Assembly (NCBI GenBank): GCA_030539335.1
Contig: JAUNSG010000019.1
Span: forward strand, 1-36,866
Source: Eubacteriales bacterium
GTDB taxonomy: Bacteria; Bacillota; Clostridia; Oscillospirales; Butyricicoccaceae
Direction: 5' to 3'
Length of the DNA: 36,866 nucleotides
The notes beneath the pieces were generated by a model, which saw nothing but the letters and a program-made list of their open reading frames with translations, did no database searches and was not told the DNA's origin. Of this stretch, positions 1-8,555 are shown one piece after another (position 1 is the stretch's first letter; the number at the start of each line of letters is the position of its first letter). A program made the position numbers and the translations under genes.

Positions 1-231
1 CATTATATAACGATATCTCCAATCGGATCGCGCGATGATAGCATTACTTTTATGCGAACCAGATCACTTGAAATTTATGTATCTGTTGGATGTTTTTTCG
101 GCAGTATTGCAGAGTTCCGTGCAAAGGTGAAAAAGACTCACGGTGGTAATAATCATGCGAAAGCATACATGCTGGCGGCGGATATTGCGGAACTAAGAAT
201 TGATCTAGGTATGGACGAAGAAACATTATGA
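1..231 (+). CDS. Partial phage protein, C-terminal 76 residues
   Basis: The first reading frame is open from the window edge and ends with a TGA at 229-231, which overlaps the ATG of the next gene (ATGA). The visible part ends in a helical stretch with residues KAYMLAADIAELRIDLGMDEE. No family is recognised and the start lies outside the window. The coupled stop/start shows it belongs to the same rightward early operon as the genes that follow. Confidence 0.6.
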   Translation, partial: HYITISPIGSRDDSITFMRTRSLEIYVSVGCFFGSIAEFRAKVKKTHGGNNHAKAYMLAADIAELRIDLGMDEETL

Positions 232-500
232 CGTTAACCGAATTAATTGATTCCGGGAAAATGCTGACTACCCCGGACGAAGCTGCAAAGGTGATCGGCT
301 GTAAGCCGGAAACACTGAGAAACTCAATCCAGATGGGTACATGCCCCTTCGGGTTTGAAGCATCAAGACCAGGGGCACTCCGCAAGTATTATGTGGTGTC
401 GGTTCTGGCAATGGTGAACTGGTTAACTGGATCACATTACACGGATTTAAACCCGTTGACGAAGATTGCATTGGAACAGCAAAGGAGGAAAACCAAATGA
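228..500 (+). CDS. Small helix-turn-helix DNA-binding protein
   Basis: A 90-residue protein. The stretch LTTPDEAAKVIGCKPETLRNSI (residues 13-34) looks like an excisionase/MerR-type winged helix-turn-helix: a 'DEAAKVIG' first helix, a turn, and a recognition helix 'PETLRNSI'. Small proteins of this kind in Firmicute phages act as excisionase-like or regulatory DNA binders; which one applies here is not shown. The ATG overlaps the preceding stop (ATGA), and its own TGA overlaps the ATG of the next small gene, so the three are probably translated as a coupled set. No integrase lies nearby to argue for excisionase. Confidence 0.6.
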   Translation: MTLTELIDSGKMLTTPDEAAKVIGCKPETLRNSIQMGTCPFGFEASRPGALRKYYVVSVLAMVNWLTGSHYTDLNPLTKIALEQQRRKTK

Positions 501-637
501 CGATCGTAGCATTTATCATTGGCATTATGCTAGGGATTGTATGCCACATCTGCTATGAAGTTGATGCGCATGTTAAACGGATCAAGCGTAGCGAGGCGAT
601 CGAACGGCACAGAAAGGCACGGGAGTGCAGTGAGTGA
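497..637 (+). CDS. Small single-pass membrane protein, 46 residues
   Basis: An AAGGAGG ribosome binding site precedes the ATG at 497, which overlaps the previous stop (ATGA). The N-terminal half (TIVAFIIGIMLGIVCHICY) is a hydrophobic segment long enough to cross the membrane, and the second half is basic and charged (KRIKRSEAIERHRKARE). This is a common design for phage inner-membrane microproteins, but no specific function is recognised. Its 3' end overlaps the GTG start of the next gene. Confidence 0.55.
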   Translation: MTIVAFIIGIMLGIVCHICYEVDAHVKRIKRSEAIERHRKARECSE

Positions 638-968
638 ACAGCCAAACAAAAGCCGCCGTAAATCAGGCAGCAAAAAGACATCCCAAGCACAGATCGAACC
701 GCAGCAACCCAGCCCTGTTACGACCATTGGATCAACACGACCTACAAATGACCTATTGGATCAGCGGCAGACAAAAGCCGAAATTAGAGGTCAACAGATC
801 AGAGATGCGAGAATCCGAAAAGGTTTGACGCAAGTGGCTGCGGCGAACCGGCTCCATATCCAAGTACGGTCATTACAGCGGTGGGAATCTGGGCAGATCC
901 AACCAAGCATTGAGTACCTAGATGATATGGCGAAACTGTATGGAGTTTCGGTAGGGGATTTGCTGTAG
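630..968 (+). CDS. Xre-type helix-turn-helix regulator
   Basis: A 112-residue protein from a GTG at 630. An in-frame ATG at 537 would add 31 residues that lie wholly within the preceding membrane-protein gene, so the GTG just before that gene's stop is preferred; its ribosome binding site is weak. Residues about 1-50 are polar and probably disordered (SEQPNKSRRKSGSKK). Residues about 52-112 form an HTH_3/Xre domain: IRDARIRKGLTQVAAANRL, then a recognition helix near VRSLQRWESG, then a 'YLDDMAKLYGVSVGDLL' tail. It probably regulates phage genes. A non-coding, hairpin-rich gap of about 310 bases follows. Confidence 0.7.
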   Translation: MSEQPNKSRRKSGSKKTSQAQIEPQQPSPVTTIGSTRPTNDLLDQRQTKAEIRGQQIRDARIRKGLTQVAAANRLHIQVRSLQRWESGQIQPSIEYLDDMAKLYGVSVGDLL

Positions 969-1276
969 CACCCCTACCGCAATACGCAGGGTAGGGCGGT
1001 TCAAATTCGCTCACGCTGCTCCATAAGGCCCAGTGGTTCAATAGAACCGTCTCACGGACAGAGGCGCATCCATACATCTCCCTTTCTTCAAAATGATTTG
1101 TTCATTCCCAATGACCGTGAGCATTGGGAATAAATGGAGAACCTGACTCACTCCCGAAAAATCTCTTTTAGATCTGTACAACGGTTATGGATTCTACGCT
1201 ATATACCTCGGTGGGATACTATCCAGCCGGTTCGACTCCGGACAGAGGGAAAATACAAAACAGGAGGATACCTGAC
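969..1276 (+). other. Non-coding gap with hairpins and tRNA-like arm
   Basis: Four short hairpins can be drawn: CCCTACC/GGTAGGG (972-978 with 990-996), GGTTC/GAACC (1035-1039 with 1044-1048), a perfect 10-bp stem ATTCCCAATG/CATTGGGAAT (1104-1113 with 1122-1131), and CCGG-TTCGACT-CCGG (1227-1241). The last has the sequence and loop size of a tRNA T-arm, and GGTTCAAATTC at about 998-1008 also resembles one. No 7-bp acceptor stem or full cloverleaf was found by eye. The reading frame starting at 1187 could cover the end of this gap, but the next gene has a much better start at 1277. Confidence 0.4.
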
Positions 1277-1795
1277 ATGAACATTGAAGTAGGCGGTAAA
1301 GTCAGTATTGAAGTAACTATCCCACAGCTGACAGATATTTGTTGTCTATTGCAGGGATTGCAGAAACCAAAGCTACCGGAAGGAAAACCAATTACGCTAC
1401 AGCAGCTCTATGCAATTCATGAGGCACAGCAGTCGTTGGAAAAGGAAAAGCGTGTCGAATCCGGGAAGGTTGAGCAGGAGGAACGCACGCCAGAGCCCGA
1501 TATCCCAACGTCAAATATTGAGACCGCTGTCACGACAGTGGCCCCGACTGCGGAGCTAAAGGAGGAAACCTCTGACGCGCCAGTGGCGGATCATGTCATC
1601 ACACATGAGGAATTTCGCACGCACCTGATTGAATCCCGGAGAGCCGCAGCAAAACAGGGGCTTGATATTCTGACAAACGCAGAACTGCGTGACAAGATCA
1701 AAGGCTATGGCTGTGAGAAGATCAACGACCTACCGCAAGATGCACTCAATGCGCTGTACGCATGGATCGATCAAGAGGTAGCAAGCCGTGCCTGA
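1277..1795 (+). CDS. Hypothetical early phage protein
   Basis: A 172-residue acidic protein. An AGGAGG ribosome binding site at 1262-1267 fixes the start at ATG 1277 rather than the upstream in-frame ATG at 1187. The N-terminus (MNIEVGGKVSIEVTIPQLTDI) looks beta-rich. Residues about 55-115 are low-complexity and rich in E, T, P and A, probably a linker. The C-terminal 50 residues (AAKQGLDILTNAELRDKIKGYG...ALNALYAWIDQ) are helical. Genes of this position and shape, between an early regulator and DUF2800, occur in Clostridia phages, but their function is unknown to me. Its stop overlaps the GTG of the DUF2800 gene. Confidence 0.65.
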   Translation: MNIEVGGKVSIEVTIPQLTDICCLLQGLQKPKLPEGKPITLQQLYAIHEAQQSLEKEKRVESGKVEQEERTPEPDIPTSNIETAVTTVAPTAELKEETSDAPVADHVITHEEFRTHLIESRRAAAKQGLDILTNAELRDKIKGYGCEKINDLPQDALNALYAWIDQEVASRA

Positions 1796-2933
1796 GTTTC
1801 ATTCCAACCTCGGCCCGTCGTCTGCTCATCGGTGGTTGTCCTGCCCGGGCAGCGTGCGACTTGAGCGCGGACTGCCGAGTACTACCAGCGATTATGCGAG
1901 AGAGGGCACGCTGGCGCATAGCTTCTGTGAGGTGCTCCTCAACAAGGCGTTTGATCTCACACAACACGATCAAGAGAGTCAATTGACTCAACTGAGAAAG
2001 CATGATTTATATGATCCTGAAATGGAACGATGTGCTCAGGCATATGTGAGCTTCATTCAGGACATTGTCAGGGGTCACATAGGGCAGACGCCCATTATTT
2101 ATGCGGAACATCTGGTTAATTATGCAGATGTTGCTCCGAGTGGATTTGGAACATCTGACTGCATCATCGGATTCCCGGGAGAGATTCATGTAGTGGATTT
2201 TAAGTATGGGAAAGGCGTGTCCGTATCCGCCGAAGATAACCCACAGATGAAGTTGTATGGCTACGGCGCCTTACGGGAATTGGATTTCTTGTTTGATGCC
2301 GAAACAGTACACATGCATATCTTTCAGCCGAGAATTGATAACTTTTCGTCGTGGCAGATTCGTGCAGATATGCTACGGCATTGGGCGAGAAAAGAGGTTC
2401 GGCTTGCAGCAGAGCTGACAAGAGAAGAACACGCCCCATTTAATCCTGGTTCCAAACAATGCAGATGGTGTAAGGCAAAGAATCTTTGTCGAGCAAGAGC
2501 GGATTGGATGTCCGCGGGAACTGGCAGTGATCCTGCCCTGCTGACCTCGAAAGAAATCGCCCGACTATTGCCAAAAGCAAAAGAGCTGGAAAGCTGGGCG
2601 AAAGAGCTGGCAGGAGAGGCACAGCACCGTTTGGAGCATGGGGAGGAACTGCCCGGATATAAGCTCGTCGTCGGCAGACAGGGCGCTCGCAGATTTACTG
2701 ATATGGACGCGGCGTTTGAACGAGCAAAGCAAGTTGGGGTGGATGAGGCTATGCTATATAGCAGAGTACCCATTTCCCTCGCCGAGCTTGAAAGGGTTAT
2801 GGGGAAAAGTGATTTTGATATGGCCTGTGGGGATTTAATCACACGTCCGGAAGGAAAACCGACGCTTGTACCAGAGTCGGATAAAAGACCAGCATACAAT
2901 CCCGTAGCAGCAGCTTTCGGGCTTGAATTATAA
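1788..2933 (+). CDS. DUF2800 PD-(D/E)XK nuclease, Cas4/RecB-like
   Basis: A 381-residue protein from a GTG start overlapping the preceding gene by 8 bases. The conserved opening SSAHRWLSCPGSVRLE, the H in 'REGTLAHSFCE', the nuclease core 'GEIHVVDFKYGKG' (about residues 130-141, with D and K as the expected PD-DXK acids and lysine), and a C-terminal cysteine cluster CRWCKAKNLC (about 222-232) match the DUF2800/Cas4-RecB-like exonuclease family. The cysteines, with an upstream one, probably bind an Fe-S cluster or zinc. In Clostridia phages the gene sits beside DUF2815 and the DNA polymerase, so it is probably a recombination or replication exonuclease. Confidence 0.88.
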   Translation: MPEFHSNLGPSSAHRWLSCPGSVRLERGLPSTTSDYAREGTLAHSFCEVLLNKAFDLTQHDQESQLTQLRKHDLYDPEMERCAQAYVSFIQDIVRGHIGQTPIIYAEHLVNYADVAPSGFGTSDCIIGFPGEIHVVDFKYGKGVSVSAEDNPQMKLYGYGALRELDFLFDAETVHMHIFQPRIDNFSSWQIRADMLRHWARKEVRLAAELTREEHAPFNPGSKQCRWCKAKNLCRARADWMSAGTGSDPALLTSKEIARLLPKAKELESWAKELAGEAQHRLEHGEELPGYKLVVGRQGARRFTDMDAAFERAKQVGVDEAMLYSRVPISLAELERVMGKSDFDMACGDLITRPEGKPTLVPESDKRPAYNPVAAAFGLEL

Positions 2934-2963
2934 CTATATTATTTCCAAGGAGGAAAATACATT

Positions 2964-3557
2964 ATGTCTACAGCTTTGATTACCGGAGAAGGTCGTTTCT
3001 CCTATGCGCATCTTACCAAGCCTCAGCCGGGCATGAACGGCGGTGCAGCAAAGTACCGCGTGACACTGCTTATTCCAAAGAGCGACACAGATACCTACAA
3101 TGCTCTCAAAGCGGCGATGGATGAGGCAATCAATACCGGCATATCGTCCAAGTGGAACGGTAAGCGCCCGAAACTGCTCAAGAACAGTCCCTTGCAGGAC
3201 GGCGACGGCGTAAAAGAGTCCAACGGCGAGGAGTTTGGCCCGGAGTGCAAGGGCTGCTGGGTTCTCCGTGCATCGTGTGATGAGGATAAGAAGCCGGTTG
3301 GATACAAGCAGGTCGGTAAACGCGCGATTCCGCTTGAGCCGTCGGAGATATACAGTGGTATGTATGGCAAGCTGAAAGTGCATTTCTATCCGTATTCGTC
3401 CAGCGGCAACAATGGTATCTCGTGCAGCCTCGACGGATATCTGAAGACAAAAGACGGAGAAGCCTTTGGCGGCGGCGCACCGGCTACGGCTGCTGATTTC
3501 GGTCTGGAAGACGGTTCGGCTGATTTTATGCCCGCGGACGATCTGGGTGACCTGTAA
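2964..3557 (+). CDS. DUF2815 ssDNA-binding protein
   Basis: A 197-residue protein with an AAGGAGG site upstream of ATG 2964. The start 'ALITGEGRFSYAHLTKPQPGMNGGAAKYRVTLLIPKSD' and the beta-rich, glycine-rich body are characteristic of DUF2815, a phage family related to T7 gp2.5-like single-stranded DNA-binding proteins. The C-terminus is strongly acidic (LEDGSADFMPADDLGDL), as in phage and bacterial SSBs, where the acidic tail recruits partner proteins. It lies between the DUF2800 nuclease and the DNA polymerase, and its TAA overlaps the ATG of the polymerase by one base. Confidence 0.88.
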   Translation: MSTALITGEGRFSYAHLTKPQPGMNGGAAKYRVTLLIPKSDTDTYNALKAAMDEAINTGISSKWNGKRPKLLKNSPLQDGDGVKESNGEEFGPECKGCWVLRASCDEDKKPVGYKQVGKRAIPLEPSEIYSGMYGKLKVHFYPYSSSGNNGISCSLDGYLKTKDGEAFGGGAPATAADFGLEDGSADFMPADDLGDL

Positions 3558-5557
3558 TGCACAAACTGCATGTCGATATTGAGACGTTTTCAAGCGTTGA
3601 CATCGGCAAGGCTGGTGCATACCGATACGCGCAGAGTGAGGATTTTGAAATTCTCCTCTTAGCGTATGCGGTAGACGATAACCCGGTTATCGTGGTAGAC
3701 CTGACGAATGACAGTGGACAAGATCGATTATTGTACAGACATTTTCTGGCACTGCTAGATAACCCCCAGTACCAACTTTGGGCGCACAATGCTGCATTTG
3801 AGTGGTATTGCCTGAGCCGGTGGCTCAACAGAAACCCTTTCAGCTGGGCGGATCGGTGGAAATGTACAATGATAAATGCGCTTTATCTGGCGTATCCACC
3901 GAGTTTGGGTGAGCTTGGAAAGGCTCTCGCTTTGCCAGAAGATAAGCAGAAGGACAAGGTAGGTAAACAGCTTATCAACTATTTCTGCAAACCCTGTAAA
4001 GCCACAAAGGTTAATGGCGGCAGACGGAGAAATTATCCACACCACGATCCTGAAAAATGGAAGCTATTCATTGAATACAACCGACAGGATGTGGAATCCG
4101 AACGGGCCATTGAGGAGCTGCTAAGCGTATTTCCGGTGCCAGACAGTATCTGGGCGGAATGGCATTCTGATATTCGTATGAACGCCTATGGCACGAGAGT
4201 GGACAAAGCCATGATGGACGGCGCACTGATTATCGACAAGGCGGCAGCCGACGCTCTCATGACAGAGTCAAGGAAGCTAACCGGGCTGGAGAACCCTAAA
4301 TCCGTACAACAGTTATCCGGCTGGATCGCGGAACAGACCGGAGAAAGACCGGAAACTCTGCGAAAAGAGGCGGTGGAGGCTATGGTGGAGGACCAAAACC
4401 TGCCGCTGAAAGTCAGACGGGTGTTAGAGCTTCGGCTGATGATGTCTCAGACTTCATCCAAAAAATACGACGCAATGGAACGTGCGATCGGTGAAGGTGA
4501 TAGAGTACGGGGGATGCTTCAGTTTTATGGGGCTTCCCGGACGGGGCGCTGGGCTGGCAGGATCGTACAGTTGCAAAATCTAAAGCGCACGCATTTAGAA
4601 TCCCTCGATGAAGCGCGGCAGGTGTGTAGGGACGGTGACTATGATCTCATGCAACTGCTGTGGGGTGACGTACCGGACGCACTTGGTCAACTGGTCAGGA
4701 CGGCGCTGATTCCATCGGAAGGCTGTGTGTTTGTTGACGCGGATTTTTCTGCGATAGAGGCGAGAGTAGTAGCCTGGCTTGCCGGAGAGGAGTGGGTACT
4801 TGATGTTTTCCGCACGACCGGGAAGATTTATGAGGCGACAGCTGCGTCTATGTTTGGAGTTCCGATGGAGACCATTGCCAAAGGGAAGCCGAATTATGAA
4901 TTGAGGCAGAGAGGCAAGGTGGCTACTCTCGCTCTGGGGTACCAGGGCGGATCGGCCGCATTGAAGGCGATGGGCGCATTGAAAATGGGAATTCCGGAGG
5001 ATGACCTGCCGGATATTAAACGGCGCTGGCGTCAGACGAATAGATGCATTGTCCGTTTGTGGGATCTCTGTAACCGGGCGGCATTAACAGTGATAAAGAC
5101 CGGACGAGCGATCAAAGTGAGAGAATTGTTGATATTTCGACTAGAGGAAGGGAATGGGCTGAAATTCATGACCATCCAATTGCCAAGCGGACGGAAGTTG
5201 TTTTACCCAAAGCCAGGGGTCGGGACAAACCGTTTTGGCGAAGAGAGCGTTACGTTCTGGGGGATCAGCTCCCGCAATAACAGCTCAAAGAAATGGCAGC
5301 AGCTGGAGACGTATGGCGGTTCTATCGTGGAGAACTGCGTACAAGCCATCGCCCGAGACTGCCTGGCAGTGAATCTAAAGCGGTTGGAGGCTGCTGGTCA
5401 CAGAGTCGTATTCCATGTACATGACGAAGTGATTATTGACTCACCAAACGACTGCCTGCCTGATATCATAGAAATCATGTCTCAGCCGATTGAATGGGCC
5501 CCTGGACTACCGCTCAATGCTGACGGCTGGGTAGGGGAATATTTCACGAAGGACTAA
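3557..5557 (+). CDS. Family A DNA polymerase with 3'-5' exonuclease
   Basis: A 666-residue replicative polymerase of the phage PolA type. The N-terminal proofreading exonuclease is visible as DIET (residues 7-10), 'LWAHNAAFEWYCL' (Exo II region) and 'YNRQDVESE' (Exo III). The polymerase domain carries motif A 'VDADFSAIEARVVAW' (about 391-405), motif B 'RQRGKVATLALGYQG' (about 450-464) and motif C 'HVHDEV' with HDE at about 622-624. No 5'-nuclease domain is present, as usual for phage versions. It probably copies the phage genome together with the SSB upstream and the primase-helicase downstream. Confidence 0.95.
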   Translation: MHKLHVDIETFSSVDIGKAGAYRYAQSEDFEILLLAYAVDDNPVIVVDLTNDSGQDRLLYRHFLALLDNPQYQLWAHNAAFEWYCLSRWLNRNPFSWADRWKCTMINALYLAYPPSLGELGKALALPEDKQKDKVGKQLINYFCKPCKATKVNGGRRRNYPHHDPEKWKLFIEYNRQDVESERAIEELLSVFPVPDSIWAEWHSDIRMNAYGTRVDKAMMDGALIIDKAAADALMTESRKLTGLENPKSVQQLSGWIAEQTGERPETLRKEAVEAMVEDQNLPLKVRRVLELRLMMSQTSSKKYDAMERAIGEGDRVRGMLQFYGASRTGRWAGRIVQLQNLKRTHLESLDEARQVCRDGDYDLMQLLWGDVPDALGQLVRTALIPSEGCVFVDADFSAIEARVVAWLAGEEWVLDVFRTTGKIYEATAASMFGVPMETIAKGKPNYELRQRGKVATLALGYQGGSAALKAMGALKMGIPEDDLPDIKRRWRQTNRCIVRLWDLCNRAALTVIKTGRAIKVRELLIFRLEEGNGLKFMTIQLPSGRKLFYPKPGVGTNRFGEESVTFWGISSRNNSSKKWQQLETYGGSIVENCVQAIARDCLAVNLKRLEAAGHRVVFHVHDEVIIDSPNDCLPDIIEIMSQPIEWAPGLPLNADGWVGEYFTKD

Positions 5558-5570
5558 GAGGGGGACGAGT

Positions 5571-7880
5571 GTGAGATATAACAGAACGATTCATATTTCC
5601 ACAGGAAATTCCCGAAAGGATACCGCGTGGAAAACCGCTGAGTACACATTGGAGGACTTTTATGCACGACTGACTCAAGTAGAACGAACGCAAGAGACCT
5701 TGGGTGTATTTTTGGATATGACCAAGGCCAGACAAGACGAGCTGAAGGACATCGGAGGATTTGTCGGCGGCGCGCTGAATGGACGCCGCATTGTGAAAAA
5801 TCTACGAGGTCGAGATTTGATTGCGCTGGACATGGACAACATACCATCTGGAAAAACAGATGAAGTAGAACGCAAGTTATTGACTCTAGGCTGTGGCTAT
5901 GCATTCTACACAACGAGAAAACACCAGCCTTCCGCGCCGAGAATTCGTGTTGTTGTTCCACTTAACCGGACAGTAAGCGTTGAGGAATATGAACCGATTG
6001 CACGGGAGCTGGCGCATATGATCCAGCCTGAAATGAACTGGTTTGACCCCACGACGTTCGAAGTGACACGCCTCATGTATTGGCCGAGTTGTTCTGTCGA
6101 TAGCGTTTTTCTCAGCAAGCATGTCGATAAACCGCTGCTGGACGCCGATGGTATGTTGAAACGGTATAATGACTGGCATGACATTTCATCGTGGCCGGTC
6201 GTACCAGGAGCAGAAGCAAAGCAAATCGCAAACGCGAAGAAGAAAGATCCGACCGAGAGAACGGATGAGATAGGAGCTTTCTGCAAGGCGTACCCCATCA
6301 GCTCAGCAATCAGCACATTTCTGCCGGGTGTCTATACAAACGCAGGTGAAGGAAGGTACACCTTTACAGAAGGTTCGACTACCGGCGGCGCAGTTGTATA
6401 TGACGACATGTTTCTGTTCTCCCATCACGCGACCGACCCATGCAGCGGCAAGGAAGTTAATGCGTTTGACCTTGTCCGGGAGCACAGATTTGGTCATATG
6501 GACGAAGATGCAAAACAGGGCACCCCTTTTAGTAAGCTCCCGTCACAGCAGGCAATGCGCGCTTTTGTAAGGGAGGATTTAGTTTGCCAAGATCTGTTGA
6601 GTGAGTGGGCGGCGAAAGACTACGGCCTGCGTTTGCAAGGCAACCAGGAGCTAGGATCAAACAAAACGTTCCATCGGTTCCAAGCGGACAATGAGAAAAA
6701 GGATCTGACAGTAGATCTGGTAAGCGAGATGCTTAGGGCATTGGAGATCGAACTATCCTACAACGAAATTACGCATGAGACGATTGCGCAGGGTGTGGAA
6801 TCATTGCATATACGCCCCGCAGATGCTGAAAATTATCTGGCCCCCCGGCTGGCCGATTTCTTCCGTGTTATGAAGGTTAAGGGCGCAACGAAAACAAACA
6901 TACAAGACCATCTTGGCCTAATTGCTTCCTCGAACCGGATCAATCCGGTTAAGGATATGATACTTAATACTTCATGGGATGGTGCAGATCGGATCAGCGT
7001 GCTCTATGAGATCATGGGTGGACTTCAAAGTTTTGAACGAGTGCTTGTGCGCAAATGGCTATTACAATGTATCGCACTGGCATTCAACCGGGATGTGGAT
7101 GATTTTCCATATGGGGCGGACGGGGTGCTTGTGTTGTCAGGCGCGCAAGGTATAGGCAAGACATCCCTTGTGCGGCGGCTCGCCGTGTCACCCGTACTGT
7201 TTCAGGGCGGAGCGTCGCTGTCGTTCCGAGACAAGGATACACTTATCAATGCGACTTCTGGATGGATTACTGAACTGGGTGAGATGGAACGTACTGTGCG
7301 AGAAGATGAAGCCGCACTGAAAGCGTTTATTACCTCGGAATCGGATAAAATCCGGCTTCCCTATGCCCGCGCTCCTGTAAAGCAGGTTCGTAGGACAAGT
7401 TTCTGTGGAACGGTCAACAGCAATCGGTTTCTCAGAGACGAAACTGGTAACCGGAGGTTTTGGACAGTTGGAGTGGATCGTATAGATCTCGAAAAGTTGT
7501 GGGGCCTGAGCGAGAATTGGTTTATCCAGCTGTGGGCACAGGTGTACAAAGATTGGAGAGCAGAAGGCGTGGATTCCTTCCGGCTCACAAGAGAGGAGCA
7601 GGAGGCATTAAGCGCGGTCAATTCGAAACGCATGGAGGAGCGCCCGGGAGAACAGGAAATCCGTGATCTCCTGGAACCGGATTTACCGGAAGATCAATGG
7701 AGCAAGGTTTCTGCTACGCAGATAGCTACTCTGCTGGGAGGGAAATATCCGGCTATTACGATCGGAAAGATATTAAACACAATTGTTGATTCTGGTGATT
7801 ATTTTGGAGCAAAGAAAATTAGATCAAACAGGCGGAGGGAATATCTATTGCCAATCAGTAAGGAAATCAATCTTATATAA
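5571..7880 (+). CDS. Primase-helicase, AEP-like plus VapE/D5-type ATPase
   Basis: A 769-residue protein from a GTG at 5571 preceded by a GAGGGGGA ribosome binding site. The N-terminal part has a primase-polymerase look: 'DLIALDMDNI' (about residues 82-91, the metal-binding DxD) and 'APRIRVVVPLNRT', followed by 'WFDPTTFEVTRLMYWPS'. The C-terminal part is a virulence-associated-E (VirE/VapE) P-loop ATPase: Walker A GAQGIGKT (524-531), 'WITELGEMERTVREDEAALKAF', and 'NRFLRDETGNRRFW'. Such proteins prime DNA synthesis and unwind the fork. It sits directly after the DNA polymerase. The start is GTG and the N-terminal primase catalytic set is only partly recognisable by eye. Confidence 0.88.
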   Translation: MRYNRTIHISTGNSRKDTAWKTAEYTLEDFYARLTQVERTQETLGVFLDMTKARQDELKDIGGFVGGALNGRRIVKNLRGRDLIALDMDNIPSGKTDEVERKLLTLGCGYAFYTTRKHQPSAPRIRVVVPLNRTVSVEEYEPIARELAHMIQPEMNWFDPTTFEVTRLMYWPSCSVDSVFLSKHVDKPLLDADGMLKRYNDWHDISSWPVVPGAEAKQIANAKKKDPTERTDEIGAFCKAYPISSAISTFLPGVYTNAGEGRYTFTEGSTTGGAVVYDDMFLFSHHATDPCSGKEVNAFDLVREHRFGHMDEDAKQGTPFSKLPSQQAMRAFVREDLVCQDLLSEWAAKDYGLRLQGNQELGSNKTFHRFQADNEKKDLTVDLVSEMLRALEIELSYNEITHETIAQGVESLHIRPADAENYLAPRLADFFRVMKVKGATKTNIQDHLGLIASSNRINPVKDMILNTSWDGADRISVLYEIMGGLQSFERVLVRKWLLQCIALAFNRDVDDFPYGADGVLVLSGAQGIGKTSLVRRLAVSPVLFQGGASLSFRDKDTLINATSGWITELGEMERTVREDEAALKAFITSESDKIRLPYARAPVKQVRRTSFCGTVNSNRFLRDETGNRRFWTVGVDRIDLEKLWGLSENWFIQLWAQVYKDWRAEGVDSFRLTREEQEALSAVNSKRMEERPGEQEIRDLLEPDLPEDQWSKVSATQIATLLGGKYPAITIGKILNTIVDSGDYFGAKKIRSNRRREYLLPISKEINLI

Positions 7881-7897
7881 AGAGGGGGAAACCATAT

Positions 7898-8230
7898 ATG
7901 AAAATGGAACACACAAACGATGCAGAGATCATTTTGCTGGCAGAGCACGTATCCAATTCTGATGCGATGTGCCAGCTTGCGGAAGAAGCGTCTGAGTTGG
8001 CTCAGGCAGCGTTGAAGCTGAGACGTGCAGTATTGCAGGGCAATCCGACTCCTATCTCCATGAAGGAAGCCATAGCTGGACTGAATGAGGAGTTTGCCGA
8101 TGTCATTGTAGCGACTCTGGTTCTGGGGGCGAAGGGTTTCATCGATGTGGATGAAGTGGAAGCCGTAGAGGCAAAGAAACAAACCCGTTGGTTGGCTCGA
8201 GTACTTAGCAAGGTGACCTCAGATGTATAA
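7898..8230 (+). CDS. MazG-like nucleotide pyrophosphohydrolase
   Basis: A 110-residue protein with a GAGGGGGA site before ATG 7898 (an in-frame ATG at 7904 is the alternative). It has the all-alpha NTP pyrophosphohydrolase signature: 'QLAEEASELAQAALKLRR' (EExxE motif) and 'LNEEFADVIVATLVLG' (ExxD motif). Family members hydrolyse NTPs or dNTPs to monophosphates; in phages they may adjust nucleotide pools or counter host alarmones. Its end overlaps the VRR-NUC gene by 8 bases, and ThyX lies downstream, so a nucleotide-pool role fits the context. Confidence 0.82.
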   Translation: MKMEHTNDAEIILLAEHVSNSDAMCQLAEEASELAQAALKLRRAVLQGNPTPISMKEAIAGLNEEFADVIVATLVLGAKGFIDVDEVEAVEAKKQTRWLARVLSKVTSDV

Positions 8231-8555
8231 ATCTGTGGTTCAGCCACTGGAAAAGGAAATAGAAGCCTATTTTGCACACAAGGTCAAAGCTGCGGGCGGA
8301 TGGACGATTAAATTCCAGTCAGAGGGGAATGCGGGAGTGCCGGATCGGATTGTGTTCTGGCCGGATCGACCGATTGAATTTGCAGAGATCAAGCGACCCG
8401 GGGGTAAACTCCGTCCGTTACAGGTCAGCATGTGTAAGAAAATCAGCACGTTTGGCGTTCCGGTGTATATCGTGGACAGCAAAGAGGCCGCAGATCAATA
8501 CATTGGAGGTTGCCTCCGGGCAGGGTTTATAAACGGAGAGCGGGTGAATCAATGA
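8223..8555 (+). CDS. VRR-NUC domain nuclease
   Basis: A 110-residue single-domain protein. The hallmark 'SEGNAGVPDRIVFWPDRPIEFAEIKRPGGKLRPLQ' spans about residues 38-72, with the catalytic D of GVPDR and the E-x-K of 'FAEIK' matching the PD-(D/E)XK VRR-NUC fold, which cleaves branched DNA. The gene overlaps both neighbours and is coupled to the SNF2 helicase by an ATGA. This VRR-NUC/SNF2 pair is a recurrent unit in Firmicute phages and suggests processing of replication or recombination intermediates. Confidence 0.92.
   Translation: MYKSVVQPLEKEIEAYFAHKVKAAGGWTIKFQSEGNAGVPDRIVFWPDRPIEFAEIKRPGGKLRPLQVSMCKKISTFGVPVYIVDSKEAADQYIGGCLRAGFINGERVNQ

Noticed and set aside
969..1060. Complete tRNA gene
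   Set aside because: T-arm-like pieces are present, but no matching 7-bp acceptor stem, anticodon arm with a 7-base loop, or CCA end could be assembled.
1187..1276. N-terminal extension of the 172-residue gene
   Set aside because: No ribosome binding site before ATG 1187, whereas AGGAGG stands correctly before ATG 1277; the segment holds the T-arm-like hairpin.
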